A stretch of DNA of 64,000 nt. Origin: Balneolaceae bacterium UBA3186 (GTDB taxonomy: Bacteria; Bacteroidota; Rhodothermia; Balneolales; Balneolaceae). Where the stretch lies: contig DEXK01000018.1 of NCBI GenBank assembly GCA_002364085.1, positions 1-64,000 on the forward strand, in the 5' to 3' direction. Below the pieces are notes generated by a model that saw nothing but the letters and a program-made list of their open reading frames with translations, made no database searches and was not told the origin of the DNA. Both the position numbers and the translations under genes were made by a program. This document shows, piece by piece, positions 36,876-46,662 of this stretch. Each line of letters begins with the position of its first letter. Position 1 is the stretch's first letter.

Positions 36876-38717
36876 ATGTCTGAATATATAGCTGTAGGTT
36901 TGGCATCTGTTTTAGCACTTGGAATCTCAGCACAATGGTTAGCCTGGCGAACCAAACTACCCGCAATTCTTCTTTTACTTGGGTTTGGTATTTTAGCTGG
37001 TCCTGTTACAGGTTTATTAGATCCAGACAAACTCATGGGAGATTTGTTGACTCCTTTCGTATCCATTTCCGTTGCCATTATACTTTTTGAGGGTGGCCTA
37101 AGTTTAAAAATGTCTGAATTCAAAAAAATTGGTGGTACTGTAATTAAACTTATTACCATTGGTGTTTTGGTTACATGGACTCTTTCCTCACTCGCTGCGT
37201 TATATATTTTAGATCTTGGTTTAGAACTTTCAGTTCTTTTTGGAGCAATTTTAATTGTGACCGGTCCTACTGTAATTGTTCCTCTTTTGCGTCAAGTAAG
37301 ACCCACTGAAAAAGCAGGTTCAGTTGTTAAATGGGAAGGAATCGTCAATGACCCCATTGGTGCAATGATGGCAGTACTGGTATTTGAAATTATGCTAACA
37401 GGTGGCTTTGATAATATTTCCGGGAAAGCAGGTCTTACTATCGTAACCACAATAGTGGACGGTACTTTTTTTGGAGCTCTCGGAGCAGCCATTATGTACT
37501 TCACATTAAAAAAACATTGGATTCCCGATTACCTGCAAAATCCTGTTACATTAATGGTTGTTGTTGCTGTATTTGTAACCTCAAATAAGTTGCAGCATGA
37601 ATCCGGTTTAATGGCTGTTACAATTATGGGTATAATTCTGGCCAATCAAAAATCTGCCCGAATTAAACATATCATTGAATTCAAAGAAAACCTTCAAGTA
37701 TTATTGATTTCTACTCTTTTTATTCTTTTAGCATCAAGGCTGGATTCCGCCAGTTTTGAATATTTCAATTGGTCCTCAGCATTATTCATGGGTGTTCTAA
37801 TTATTTTTATTAGACCAATATCTATTTTTCTATCTACTATTGGTTCAAATCTTAGTTTTAAAGAAAAAACGTTTGTAGCCTGGATGGCACCCAGAGGAAT
37901 TGTAGCGGCAGCAATTTCGGCAGTTTTTGCGTTACGACTAGAACAAGAAGGATATGCTGAAGCTTCTCAACTCGTGCCATATACATTCATTGTTATTATA
38001 GTTACAGTAACGATCTATGGACTTACCGCAAGTCCTGTTGCACGTCTTTTAAAAGTAGCTAAGCCGGATCCAAATGGGGTTATAATTTTAGGAGCTCATA
38101 ATTGGGCTAGAAAAATAGCTCTTATTTTAAAAGAAATGGGATTTAAAGTACTCTTAGCAGACTCGAACTGGGATAATGTTTCTACCGCAAGAAAATCTGG
38201 TATAGATACTTACTATGGAAATATACTTTCAGAATATGCCGCTGATGAAATTGATTTAGAAGGTATTGGTAAAATGCTCTCGCTCACTCCGAATGATGAA
38301 GTAAATTCGCTGGCTTCCATCCACTTTTCTGAAATATTCAGCAACTCGCATGTGTTTCAACTATCCCCAAGTTCTACTTCTACAAACAAAGGAGTGGAAT
38401 CCGGAGACTCTCTTGGAGGCAGAACACTATTTTCGCAGGAAATGAATTTTGAGAAAATCTCAAAGCTAATAGACTCCGGTGCTGAAATAAAAAAAATGCA
38501 GATTACTAGCAATTTTACTTTTGAACAATACCAAAAAAAGTATGGAGATAATGCATTTCCATTGTTCTCTATCTCTAGCAGTGACAAAATCGAACCTTTT
38601 TCTTTAATAAATCCACCATCACCTCAAGCAGGTGATACAATCATTGCTTTATTTACAGAGGATGCAGATTCTGAAAATTCATCCTATATTGAACCAGATC
38701 CAAATTTATCACACTGA
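36876..38717 (+). CDS. CPA1-type Na+/H+ antiporter with C-terminal RCK-like domain
   Basis: The 613-residue protein has about 12 to 13 membrane helices up to residue 390 and the CPA1 ion-binding signature WEGIVNDPIGAMMAV (Asn-Asp near 157). LSVLFGAILIVTGPTVIVPLLRQVRP precedes it. A cytoplasmic tail follows with a TrkA_N-like fold, GVIILGAHNWARKIALILKEMGFKVLLADSN, whose GxGxxG loop is degenerate. The family exchanges Na+ (or K+) for H+. The stop codon overlaps the lysA start (TGATG), so the two are translationally coupled. It is divergent from the APC permease. Confidence 0.9.
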   Translation: MSEYIAVGLASVLALGISAQWLAWRTKLPAILLLLGFGILAGPVTGLLDPDKLMGDLLTPFVSISVAIILFEGGLSLKMSEFKKIGGTVIKLITIGVLVTWTLSSLAALYILDLGLELSVLFGAILIVTGPTVIVPLLRQVRPTEKAGSVVKWEGIVNDPIGAMMAVLVFEIMLTGGFDNISGKAGLTIVTTIVDGTFFGALGAAIMYFTLKKHWIPDYLQNPVTLMVVVAVFVTSNKLQHESGLMAVTIMGIILANQKSARIKHIIEFKENLQVLLISTLFILLASRLDSASFEYFNWSSALFMGVLIIFIRPISIFLSTIGSNLSFKEKTFVAWMAPRGIVAAAISAVFALRLEQEGYAEASQLVPYTFIVIIVTVTIYGLTASPVARLLKVAKPDPNGVIILGAHNWARKIALILKEMGFKVLLADSNWDNVSTARKSGIDTYYGNILSEYAADEIDLEGIGKMLSLTPNDEVNSLASIHFSEIFSNSHVFQLSPSSTSTNKGVESGDSLGGRTLFSQEMNFEKISKLIDSGAEIKKMQITSNFTFEQYQKKYGDNAFPLFSISSSDKIEPFSLINPPSPQAGDTIIALFTEDADSENSSYIEPDPNLSH

Positions 38718-39880
38718 TGTTTTCAACTAAACAACTGGATTCTTTTAAAAAAAGAACTACTCCATTTTATTTCTATGATCTGAATTTATTCAGAAAAACA
38801 TTAGAGCAAATCAAAGAACATGGTGTTTCAAAAGGATACCACATCCATTATGCATTAAAAGCGAACTCACATCCTCAAATTCTTGCTGAGATCGTAAAAG
38901 CCGGTTTATCTGCTGATTGCGTTAGCGGAGGTGAAGTTGAAAGGGCAACTGAATGTGGGTTTTCACCAAATAAAATCGCATTTGCTGGTGTTGGAAAACG
39001 TGATATTGAGATCGAGATCGGTCTTAAAAATAACATCCTTTGTTTTAATGTAGAATCAGTTCAGGAACTTCAAGTAATCGATCAATTAGCTTCTCAAAAT
39101 AATCAAACTGCGAGAGTAGCTTTAAGGATCAATCCTAATGTAGACGCCAACACCCATAAATACATCACTACCGGTTTAAAAGAGAACAAGTTTGGGATAA
39201 ATGAAAAAGATCTACCTGATATTTTCAAATTATTGCCCACTTTAAATAATATCGAGCTTGTTGGGATTCATTTTCATATTGGTTCTCAAATTGAGAAATT
39301 GGAACCTTTTAAGAAGCTTTGCCTGAGAGCGAATGAACTCAATGATATTTTTGAAAATAAAGGATATACACTTACCATTATCAATGTTGGCGGCGGTTTT
39401 GGAATAAATTATTCCAATCCTGACGAAAACGGCATACCCGATTTTAAAAAGTTTTTCGGAACCTTTGAAAAACACATTAATCTTAAACCTCACCAACAAT
39501 TGCACTTTGAATTGGGACGTTCCGTAGTTGGACAATCAGGTAGTTTAATTACCCGAGTTCTTTTCACCAAAACAGGTATTGAAAAGAATTTTGCTATAAT
39601 CGATGCTGGCATGACAGAACTTATACGCCCCGCTTTATATCAGGCTAAGCATGAAATACAAATTATATCAGACCATGCAAACAGACCGGAAAAGCAATAC
39701 GAAATTGTTGGACCAATTTGTGAAAGTTCGGATGTTTTCAGAACGGGATATGAAATTGCCGAACTGAAACGCGGTGATATTCTTGCTATCAGAAGTTGTG
39801 GAGCTTATGGTGAAGTAATGAAAAGCCAATACAACCTACGTCATGAGATCGGTACTGCTTTTTCTGATGAGACCGAATAA
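38717..39880 (+). CDS. lysA: Diaminopimelate decarboxylase (or close group IV decarboxylase)
   Basis: LysA decarboxylates meso-diaminopimelate to lysine, the last step of the pathway. The 387-residue protein has the PLP lysine Lys48 in HYALKANSHPQIL, HFHIGSQI, the glycine-rich INVGGGFGINY and the cysteine-bearing GPICESSDVF. It is somewhat shorter than many LysA proteins (about 420). The family is close to carboxynorspermidine decarboxylase, but the CESSD segment and the nearby lysC support LysA. ATG overlaps the antiporter stop. Confidence 0.9.
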   Translation: MFSTKQLDSFKKRTTPFYFYDLNLFRKTLEQIKEHGVSKGYHIHYALKANSHPQILAEIVKAGLSADCVSGGEVERATECGFSPNKIAFAGVGKRDIEIEIGLKNNILCFNVESVQELQVIDQLASQNNQTARVALRINPNVDANTHKYITTGLKENKFGINEKDLPDIFKLLPTLNNIELVGIHFHIGSQIEKLEPFKKLCLRANELNDIFENKGYTLTIINVGGGFGINYSNPDENGIPDFKKFFGTFEKHINLKPHQQLHFELGRSVVGQSGSLITRVLFTKTGIEKNFAIIDAGMTELIRPALYQAKHEIQIISDHANRPEKQYEIVGPICESSDVFRTGYEIAELKRGDILAIRSCGAYGEVMKSQYNLRHEIGTAFSDETE

Positions 39881-39946
39881 ATTCAAAGAAATTATTTAGC
39901 CAGCTTTTTATCTTTTAAGAAAATAGAGTGATTTATAAAAGTAATT

Positions 39947-41155
39947 CTAGCTCAACTTCCCCGCTATAAACCCCGTTGTCCAAGCTGCCTGGAAATTAAA
40001 ACCTCCCGTCACTCCATCTATATCCAATACTTCTCCTGCGAAGTATATATTCGGCACTTTTTTGCTTTGCATAGTCTTTATATCAATATCCTGAAGACTG
40101 ATCCCGCCACAGGAAACAAATTCTTCTTTAAAAGTTGTTTTTCCGCTTACAGAATATTCATCATTCATAAGAATATGCACCATTCTGTTAATATTTTTCT
40201 TTCCCATATTTTGCCAAATCATACCTACACCCAGTTCAACTTTTTCAATCAAAAATTCCCATAATCTTCCGGGTAAATCGAACGGATTAACATTATGGAT
40301 TCTTTTCTTCCCATGTTCCTCAACCACTTTTTTCAACATTTCCCGGATTTCCTGTTCAGATAACACACCTGTCCAGTTAATCAAAATTTTGAATTCATAA
40401 TCCAGCTCATTCAGTTCTCTGGCACCAAAAGAAGAAAGCTTTAAAATAGCAGGTCCACTCATTCCCCAGTGCGTTATCAGTAATGGCCCTTCACTTTTAA
40501 GTTTAGAGCCCATGATCTTTACAGAAACGGGATCTGCAACTACTCCCATTAACTTAGTAATAGGCTCATTCGGCATATTAAATGTAAATAAAGAAGGAAC
40601 GGGCTCTTCGATATTATGCCCCAGTTCACGAAGCCATTTAAAGCCCTCGGGGCGGGGACTTCCTCCGGTAGCTATGACAACTCTTTCTACTTCTTTAGTT
40701 TCTCCATTTTTAAAACCGAGAATTAAACCGTTTTTGCTTTCTTTCAAAGTCTTGATGGCAGACTTCGTTTTAATTCCGATTCCCAAATCATGCACTTCTT
40801 TCATAAGACAATTTATGATCGTTTCTGAAGAATCAGTGGTTGGAAACATTCGTCCGTCCGATTCAACTTTCAACTCAACTCCCCGATCATTAAACCAAGA
40901 AATAGTATCTGTTGGGGAAAATATCCCGAATGCCTTTTTAAGCGACTTCTCTCCTCGAGGATAAAATTTTACCAGTTCGTGGATCTTAAAACAATGGTGT
41001 GTAACATTACATCTTCCTCCTCCCGAAATACGAACTTTTGAAAGCAATTTATCAGACTTTTCATAGATCGTGACAAGCGCATCCGGGTTATGATATTTTG
41101 CAGAAATTGCACTAAAAAAACCCGCAGCTCCGCCTCCAATAACAGCAACTTTCAT
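39947..41155 (-). CDS. BaiN/HI0933-family flavoprotein oxidoreductase
   Basis: The 402-residue protein starts with the FAD-binding loop VAVIGGGAAGFFSAISA, continues with LSKVRISGGGRCNVTH, a diagnostic sequence for the YhiN/HI0933 flavoproteins, and has ATGGSPRPEGFKW and HWGMSGPAILKLSSFGA. The C-terminus is FAGEVLDIDGVTGGFNFQAAW. Most family members have no assigned substrate; BaiN in gut clostridia reduces bile-acid intermediates. There is no sign of bile-acid metabolism here. It is a single gene on the minus strand. Confidence 0.92.
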   Translation of the reverse strand: MKVAVIGGGAAGFFSAISAKYHNPDALVTIYEKSDKLLSKVRISGGGRCNVTHHCFKIHELVKFYPRGEKSLKKAFGIFSPTDTISWFNDRGVELKVESDGRMFPTTDSSETIINCLMKEVHDLGIGIKTKSAIKTLKESKNGLILGFKNGETKEVERVVIATGGSPRPEGFKWLRELGHNIEEPVPSLFTFNMPNEPITKLMGVVADPVSVKIMGSKLKSEGPLLITHWGMSGPAILKLSSFGARELNELDYEFKILINWTGVLSEQEIREMLKKVVEEHGKKRIHNVNPFDLPGRLWEFLIEKVELGVGMIWQNMGKKNINRMVHILMNDEYSVSGKTTFKEEFVSCGGISLQDIDIKTMQSKKVPNIYFAGEVLDIDGVTGGFNFQAAWTTGFIAGKLS

Positions 41156-41375
41156 CTTTTTTAAGTATAAGATAACAGTTCTTTAAGTCATCATTTAGTT
41201 TTAAGGAAACTAAACATGATTTAAGAAATTCTGTCTCAAATCGTTCTACTAAACAGCGTCCATGATAGTAATTTAAATATCTTTTCATTCTTGAAATAAG
41301 AAAGGAACTTTATCTCATAATAAGAATGCAATCCGATTCAATAACCCTTATTTTCATCGCTTAATAAATATTGGA

Positions 41376-42740
41376 ATGGATTTACACGTACTAAAATTTG
41401 GCGGCACCTCAATGAATGATCATAAAACCTGGAAAAAGGTTTTAGAGATCATTAAAAAATATGAATACCCTATAGTTGTGGTTTCTGCAACTGCTAAAAC
41501 TACTCGTCAACTTATTGAAGCCGGTAAACTTGCGGCAGATAATAAACTAGAAAAAGCCTTGGTATTGGGTGAATCCATCAAACTACGCCATCTTGGAATT
41601 CTCCATAATTTCCTCCGGGAAAACCCTCATCCAAAAAGGGCCCTTATTGAAGAAAGTTGTGAGAAAAAGCTGGACGAAAAAATTGGATTGCTACATAAAT
41701 TTCTCACTTACACTCATAAAGTTGGTGAGCTTACACCTGCCATGAAAGATGCAATTGCATCTATTGGTGAGCAAATTTCTTCCTATTTACTCGCACAATG
41801 CGGACTGGCTACAGACCAACTTACACAGTTTGTAGAAGCAAAAAAGATCATTAAAACTGATAAAAATTATGGAAACGCACATCCCAATTTAGCATTGATC
41901 AATCAAAAGATAGGTTCCTTAGAAACCATTCTGGATGGAGGATTTACTCCTGTAATTGGTGGATTCTATGGTGAAGCGCCTGATGGAACTACAACAACAC
42001 TTGGATTTGAAGGATCTGATTATTCTGCGAGCTTGATCGGAGGCGCTCTTCATGCAAAAAGTATAGAGATATGGACGGATGTAAGTGGTGTATATACAAG
42101 TGACCCAAGATTTATTAAAGATGCAAAACCTATTCCTGAACTAAGTTATTTTGACGCAACAGAAATGGCTTATTTCGGCTCCAAGGTACTTCACCCATCT
42201 ACTCTTAAACCTGCTCAGGAACGTAATATTCCCGTTTTGGTTAAAAATATGTTTGCTCCAGACGACCTCGGAACCAAAATCATAAGAGAAAGCAAACAAA
42301 CTCAGAAAGCATTGGCTGTTTCTTTCAAAGAGGATATGGCACTGTTAACAATAAGCGCATACGAAACAGTTATGGGGTATAGCTTTCTTACCCGAGTATT
42401 TAAAGTTCTTGATGAACATCGCATAGCAGTTGATGCTGTAAACACAACTGAAGCTTCTGTTACTATTGCTCTTTCCGACTCCGAAAAACTTAACGAAATT
42501 ACAAAAGCATTTATTGAAATAGGAACCGTAGAAGTACAAAAGAATACCGGATTGATTAGTATTATTGGATGCCGGATTTCTGATGCTGATCAACTAACCG
42601 CGCAAATATTCGAATGTATTGGTGATACAAATCTTGAAATGATTTCCTTTACAAAAGAAAAGCGGATTTTAAATATGGTTGTTGATGAAAAACTGATGGT
42701 AGAAACAGCAAATCAAATTCATAAAAAACTCTTTGACTAA
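41376..42740 (+). CDS. lysC: Aspartate kinase, monofunctional
   Basis: This enzyme phosphorylates aspartate at the start of lysine, threonine and methionine synthesis. The 454-residue protein starts with LHVLKFGGTSM, contains IEIWTDVSGVYTSDPR and the EMAYFGSKVLHPST segment, and ends with two ACT domains (about 305-454) for amino-acid feedback. It is of the E. coli LysC type rather than fused to homoserine dehydrogenase. About 1.5 kb separates it from lysA, with an unrelated gene between. The 220-bp leader shows no recognisable lysine riboswitch. Confidence 0.95.
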   Translation: MDLHVLKFGGTSMNDHKTWKKVLEIIKKYEYPIVVVSATAKTTRQLIEAGKLAADNKLEKALVLGESIKLRHLGILHNFLRENPHPKRALIEESCEKKLDEKIGLLHKFLTYTHKVGELTPAMKDAIASIGEQISSYLLAQCGLATDQLTQFVEAKKIIKTDKNYGNAHPNLALINQKIGSLETILDGGFTPVIGGFYGEAPDGTTTTLGFEGSDYSASLIGGALHAKSIEIWTDVSGVYTSDPRFIKDAKPIPELSYFDATEMAYFGSKVLHPSTLKPAQERNIPVLVKNMFAPDDLGTKIIRESKQTQKALAVSFKEDMALLTISAYETVMGYSFLTRVFKVLDEHRIAVDAVNTTEASVTIALSDSEKLNEITKAFIEIGTVEVQKNTGLISIIGCRISDADQLTAQIFECIGDTNLEMISFTKEKRILNMVVDEKLMVETANQIHKKLFD

Positions 42741-42755
42741 TGAATATTCATTAAA

Positions 42756-44723
42756 ATGCTTAGTCTCGAAAAAATATCTCTCGCTCTTGGCGATCGTGAT
42801 CTGCTTGATGAAGTAACAGTACTTATCAATCCGGGTGAAAGAATTGGTTTAGTGGGACCAAATGGAGCAGGAAAATCTACTTTACTGAAAATTATCATGG
42901 AGATCCAGGAAAAAGATTCTGGCTCTATTGTACTCTCCAATGAAGAAACACTTGGATACCTTCCTCAGGATGGAGTAGATCCTGATTTTGAGCTAACCGT
43001 TATTGAGGAAGTAGAAACTGCTTTTTCAGATATTTTTGACTTAGAAGAAGAAGTGAATAAACTTCAACAAAAGTTGGGTGAAACAGATCCCCACACTGAA
43101 GAACATGAGAAATTACTCGAAAAATACGGAGTGCTTCAAACAAAGTTAGAAGCTTCAGGGCTTTATACACTACGCTCTGATGTTGAGAAAATTTTAATGG
43201 GGCTTGGGTTTAAAGAATCAGATTTTTCCAGAAGCACTTCTGAATTCAGTGGTGGCTGGTTAATGAGAATTGCTTTAGCGAAGCTGTTACTTAAGAAGCC
43301 CACTTATCTTCTTTTGGATGAGCCTACAAACCATTTAGACATTGAATCTCTTCAATGGATGGAAAACTTTCTCAATTCCTATGAAGGTGCAGTCATCGTT
43401 GTTTCTCACGATAGAGCATTTCTTGACACTATTACAAACAGAACTCTTGCTCTGCGACGTGGTAAGATGAGCGACTATTCCGGGAATTACTCCTTTTACG
43501 AAAGGAAATGGGAAGAAGAGCGTGAGCTTTTGATCAATGCGCAGAAAAATCAGGAAAAAGAACTCAAAGAAACCGAAGAATTTATTGAACGCTTCCGATA
43601 CAAAGCCTCTAAAGCTCGCCAAGTACAGAGTCGCGTAAAACAACTTGAGAAAATAGATCGCATTGAAGTTGAAGACGAACTCGCCAATGTATCATTCAGC
43701 TTTCCTGAACCTGAAAGGAGTGGACAGGTTGTGATGAGATTGGAAAACATCAAGAAGAGCTATGGTGATAATGTAGTTTTTGATGGTCTGGATTATGAAA
43801 TTGAACGGGGTGATAAAATTGCTGTGGTTGGTCCAAATGGAGCAGGAAAGTCAACCATGATCCGAATTCTCGCCGGAATTGAATCTATTCAGGGAGGAGA
43901 ACGAAACGAAGGGCATAAAGTCACTACAAATTATTTTGCTCAGCATCAGGCTGAAGATCTGGATCTTAAAAAAGATGCACTTGAAGTAATGATGAGTGCG
44001 GGTTCTAACGAAAAAGAAAGCCGTTTACGGTCTATTTTAGGAAGCTTTTTATTCCGTGGTGACGATGTTTTCAAAAAAGTAAAGGTACTTTCCGGTGGAG
44101 AAAAAAGTAGACTTGCTCTAGCAAAGATGTTGCTCTCCCCCGCAAACTTCCTCATATTTGATGAGCCCACTAACCATCTGGATATGAGTAGTAAAAATAT
44201 TCTACAACAAGCACTTCAACAATATGAAGGAACTTGTGTGATAGTTTCTCATGATAGAGCTTTTCTTGACCCTATAGTAGATAAAGTTCTGGAGGTGCAG
44301 AAAAACAAAGTTCGTACTTATCTTGGTAATGTATCTTATTTCCTTGATAAGAAAAAAGAAGAAAGTGAAGCTCAAAAAAATGCAGCTGTTCAGAATCAAG
44401 TTAAATCATCTGCTTCAGAAGACGGTACGCTTTCCAGAAAAGAACAACGACGAATTGAAGCGGAACGAAGAAATAAGATCAGTAAGCATATAACTCCAAT
44501 CAAAAAGAAGCTGGAGAGATTGGAAAAAGAAATTGAAGAATCTGAGAACAGAAAAACTGAAATCGAAGCTCTTATGGCCGAAGTAGACTTCTACGATAAC
44601 AATGAAATGGTCAAAAAAACCACATTAGAATATGAGCAATTAAAAATGGATCTTACTGATCATTATTCTAAATGGGAAGAATATGCAAACAGAATTGAGG
44701 TTATAGAACAGGAAATACTATGA
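42756..44723 (+). CDS. ABC-F family ATPase (Uup/YheS type)
   Basis: ABC-F proteins bind the ribosomal E site and relieve stalling or assist assembly; they have no membrane domain. The 655-residue protein has two ATPase modules, each with GPNGAGKST, signatures FSGGWLMRIALAK and LSGGEKSRLALAK, and LDEPTNHLD. A charged linker (about 240-300, rich in Lys/Glu/Arg) and a C-terminal coiled coil (about 555-655) resemble Uup and YheS. It begins 15 bp after lysC, and its stop overlaps the next gene start by 4 bp. Confidence 0.94.
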   Translation: MLSLEKISLALGDRDLLDEVTVLINPGERIGLVGPNGAGKSTLLKIIMEIQEKDSGSIVLSNEETLGYLPQDGVDPDFELTVIEEVETAFSDIFDLEEEVNKLQQKLGETDPHTEEHEKLLEKYGVLQTKLEASGLYTLRSDVEKILMGLGFKESDFSRSTSEFSGGWLMRIALAKLLLKKPTYLLLDEPTNHLDIESLQWMENFLNSYEGAVIVVSHDRAFLDTITNRTLALRRGKMSDYSGNYSFYERKWEEERELLINAQKNQEKELKETEEFIERFRYKASKARQVQSRVKQLEKIDRIEVEDELANVSFSFPEPERSGQVVMRLENIKKSYGDNVVFDGLDYEIERGDKIAVVGPNGAGKSTMIRILAGIESIQGGERNEGHKVTTNYFAQHQAEDLDLKKDALEVMMSAGSNEKESRLRSILGSFLFRGDDVFKKVKVLSGGEKSRLALAKMLLSPANFLIFDEPTNHLDMSSKNILQQALQQYEGTCVIVSHDRAFLDPIVDKVLEVQKNKVRTYLGNVSYFLDKKKEESEAQKNAAVQNQVKSSASEDGTLSRKEQRRIEAERRNKISKHITPIKKKLERLEKEIEESENRKTEIEALMAEVDFYDNNEMVKKTTLEYEQLKMDLTDHYSKWEEYANRIEVIEQEIL

Positions 44724-45265
44724 TTTTACTTAAACGGTCTTACTTCACTTTTTTATTATTTATTTTAGCTCTGGCTTGTTCATCATCGGAAAAAGCAATG
44801 GATTCAGAACCCATAACTCCGGAAATTACAAATGAATCAACTCTTCAAGAACAACCTGAAATAGAAATTCAGCTTATAGTAAATGAAAGAGTTAAATATG
44901 AATTCAAAAAAACAGAAGACGTTTGGGATGGAACCGTAATTCAATTTAGTTCCAGCGACCCCGAATCCAGAGAAATTGTTAGAACCATTAGCATTGAACC
45001 AACTATGGGTTGGGAAGATTTTGAAGTTGTTCTGGATTTTTTAGAAATCTATACCTTACCAGATCAATCCGAAATTGAAGACAGAGTTTCAGGCCCAATA
45101 ACCGCTATTTCCAGATCTTATACATTTACTATTTCAAAGAATGATGCAACAAGATCGTTTCATTACTACAATCCGGAAGGTGAAGTAGCTGATCATTGGC
45201 AATCCCAAAATGTAGTTACATTTGGAACCTATCTAACAACAGAAATGAAGGTTATTCAGGAATAA
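44720..45265 (+). CDS. Small lipoprotein of unknown function
   Basis: The 181-residue protein has a lipoprotein signal peptide, with hydrophobic core FTFLLFILALAC and the lipobox LALAC, so Cys20 should be lipidated. An acidic Ser/Glu/Pro-rich linker precedes a domain of alternating strands (about 60-175). I recognise no family. The start overlaps the ABC-F stop by 4 bp, which suggests cotranscription. Probable location is the periplasmic face of the outer or inner membrane. Confidence 0.72.
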   Translation: MILLKRSYFTFLLFILALACSSSEKAMDSEPITPEITNESTLQEQPEIEIQLIVNERVKYEFKKTEDVWDGTVIQFSSSDPESREIVRTISIEPTMGWEDFEVVLDFLEIYTLPDQSEIEDRVSGPITAISRSYTFTISKNDATRSFHYYNPEGEVADHWQSQNVVTFGTYLTTEMKVIQE

Positions 45266-45283
45266 CTTAGGTTATCTGTTTTT

Positions 45284-45709
45284 TCATTTAGCAAAAATCT
45301 GACTCTTATCTCCAAATGCCTTGAACTCTAAGGCATTCCCGCTGGGATCCAGAAAGAACATTGTTGCTTGTTCGCCGGGTTCTCCTTTAAAGCGGATGTA
45401 GGGCTCGATGATAAACTCAATTCCTGCCTCTTCCACTCTTTTTGAAAGTGCCTGCCATTCATCCATTTCCAGAATAACTCCAAAATGTCGAACCGGAACT
45501 CCTTTTCCATCTACCGCTCCTTTGGCTGATTCTTTGGCTTCGTCAGGACTGAGATGTGCTACTACTTGATGTCCCCACATATTAAAATCGATCCAGTGAT
45601 CTGAGCTTCGTCCGGTGCTACAACCTAAAATTTCAGTATAAAAAGTGTGTGTTTCTTCCAGATCTTTAACCGGAAATGCCAAATGAAAAGGTGGAATGTT
45701 TTTACTCAT
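45284..45709 (-). CDS. VOC-superfamily (glyoxalase-like) protein
   Basis: The 141-residue protein has the paired beta-alpha-beta-beta-beta modules of the vicinal-oxygen-chelate fold. FHLAFPVKDLEETHTFYTEILGC is the typical first module, and FFLDPSGNALEFKAF closes the second with the usual DP-x-GN-x-(I/L)E pattern. His/Glu metal ligands appear to be present. Members include glyoxalase I, dioxygenases and antibiotic-resistance proteins, and the reaction here is unknown. It is convergent with the lipoprotein gene. Confidence 0.85.
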   Translation of the reverse strand: MSKNIPPFHLAFPVKDLEETHTFYTEILGCSTGRSSDHWIDFNMWGHQVVAHLSPDEAKESAKGAVDGKGVPVRHFGVILEMDEWQALSKRVEEAGIEFIIEPYIRFKGEPGEQATMFFLDPSGNALEFKAFGDKSQIFAK

Positions 45710-45881
45710 ATCTTATGTTTTATGAAGCCAGGGAATCACAAAAGCAATAGTAGCTACTTTCAAGATCTTGGCTTATCGAATTTATTTCTGAATGCTCTAA
45801 CTTAAAAAAAATAGACTAATTATTTTTTGTGATTCTGTGTTTTAGTGGCTTTTTTAAATTCATAATCCTTAATTCATTTAA

Positions 45882-46637
45882 ATGGAAACAAAAAAAATAG
45901 AGTTTGAAGGATCAACCGGAGAAAAATTATCAGCAAAAATTGATCTCCCTAAAAGTGAGACCAAAGCATACGCTCTATTTGCGCATTGTTTTACCTGCTC
46001 AAAAGACCTGAAAGCCGTAGGAAATATTACTAAAGCGCTGGCGGATATTGGAATTGCTACTTTTCGCTTCGATTTTACAGGGCTTGGGCAAAGCGAAGGA
46101 GATTTTGCTGATACTAACTTCTCAAGTAATGTTGATGATCTGGTTAAAGCATATGAATACATGGATAAAGAGTTTTCAGCTCCTGCCATACTGATAGGAC
46201 ATTCCTTAGGCGGAGCTGCTGTACTTCAGGCTTCTCATAAAATGGAATCTGTAAAAGCTGTTGCAACCATTGCCGCACCTGCTGAACCGGCACATGTTAA
46301 AGAGAACTTTGAAATGAGCCTAGATGAGATCAATGAAAAAGGAGAAGCAAAAGTAAGCTTAGCCGGACGTCCGTTCACCATCAAGAAACAATTCATTGAT
46401 GATCTTGAAGAAGCACGAATGAAAAAATTTATTCATAACCTTGGTAAAGCTCTCATCGTATTTCATTCTCCTATCGACAATACAGTAGGAATTGATAATG
46501 CTTCAAAAATTTTTGTTGCTGCAAAACACCCAAAGAGTTTTATATCCCTCGATAAAGCTGATCATCTGTTATCTGAAAAAGAAGACAGTATGTATATAGG
46601 AAAAGTCTTAGGAACCTGGGCCGAGAAGTATATTTGA
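45882..46637 (+). CDS. Alpha/beta hydrolase of the OsmC-linked type
   Basis: The 251-residue protein has the nucleophile elbow IGHSLGGAA (Ser108), an acid in HSPIDNTVGI and the late histidine in DKADHLLS. The opening KIDLPKSETKAYALFAHCFTCSKD is characteristic of hydrolases often fused to a C-terminal OsmC domain; here the protein ends at the hydrolase and no OsmC gene follows. There is no signal peptide, so it is cytoplasmic. An esterase or peroxide-related role is possible; the substrate is unknown. Confidence 0.88.
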   Translation: METKKIEFEGSTGEKLSAKIDLPKSETKAYALFAHCFTCSKDLKAVGNITKALADIGIATFRFDFTGLGQSEGDFADTNFSSNVDDLVKAYEYMDKEFSAPAILIGHSLGGAAVLQASHKMESVKAVATIAAPAEPAHVKENFEMSLDEINEKGEAKVSLAGRPFTIKKQFIDDLEEARMKKFIHNLGKALIVFHSPIDNTVGIDNASKIFVAAKHPKSFISLDKADHLLSEKEDSMYIGKVLGTWAEKYI

Positions 46638-46662
46638 AAAAAATCTCCCTTAGAAGAGAGAC

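Noticed and set aside
41156..41375. Possible lysine riboswitch in the lysC leader
   Set aside because: The 220 bp show only small A/T hairpins and no lysine-element core.
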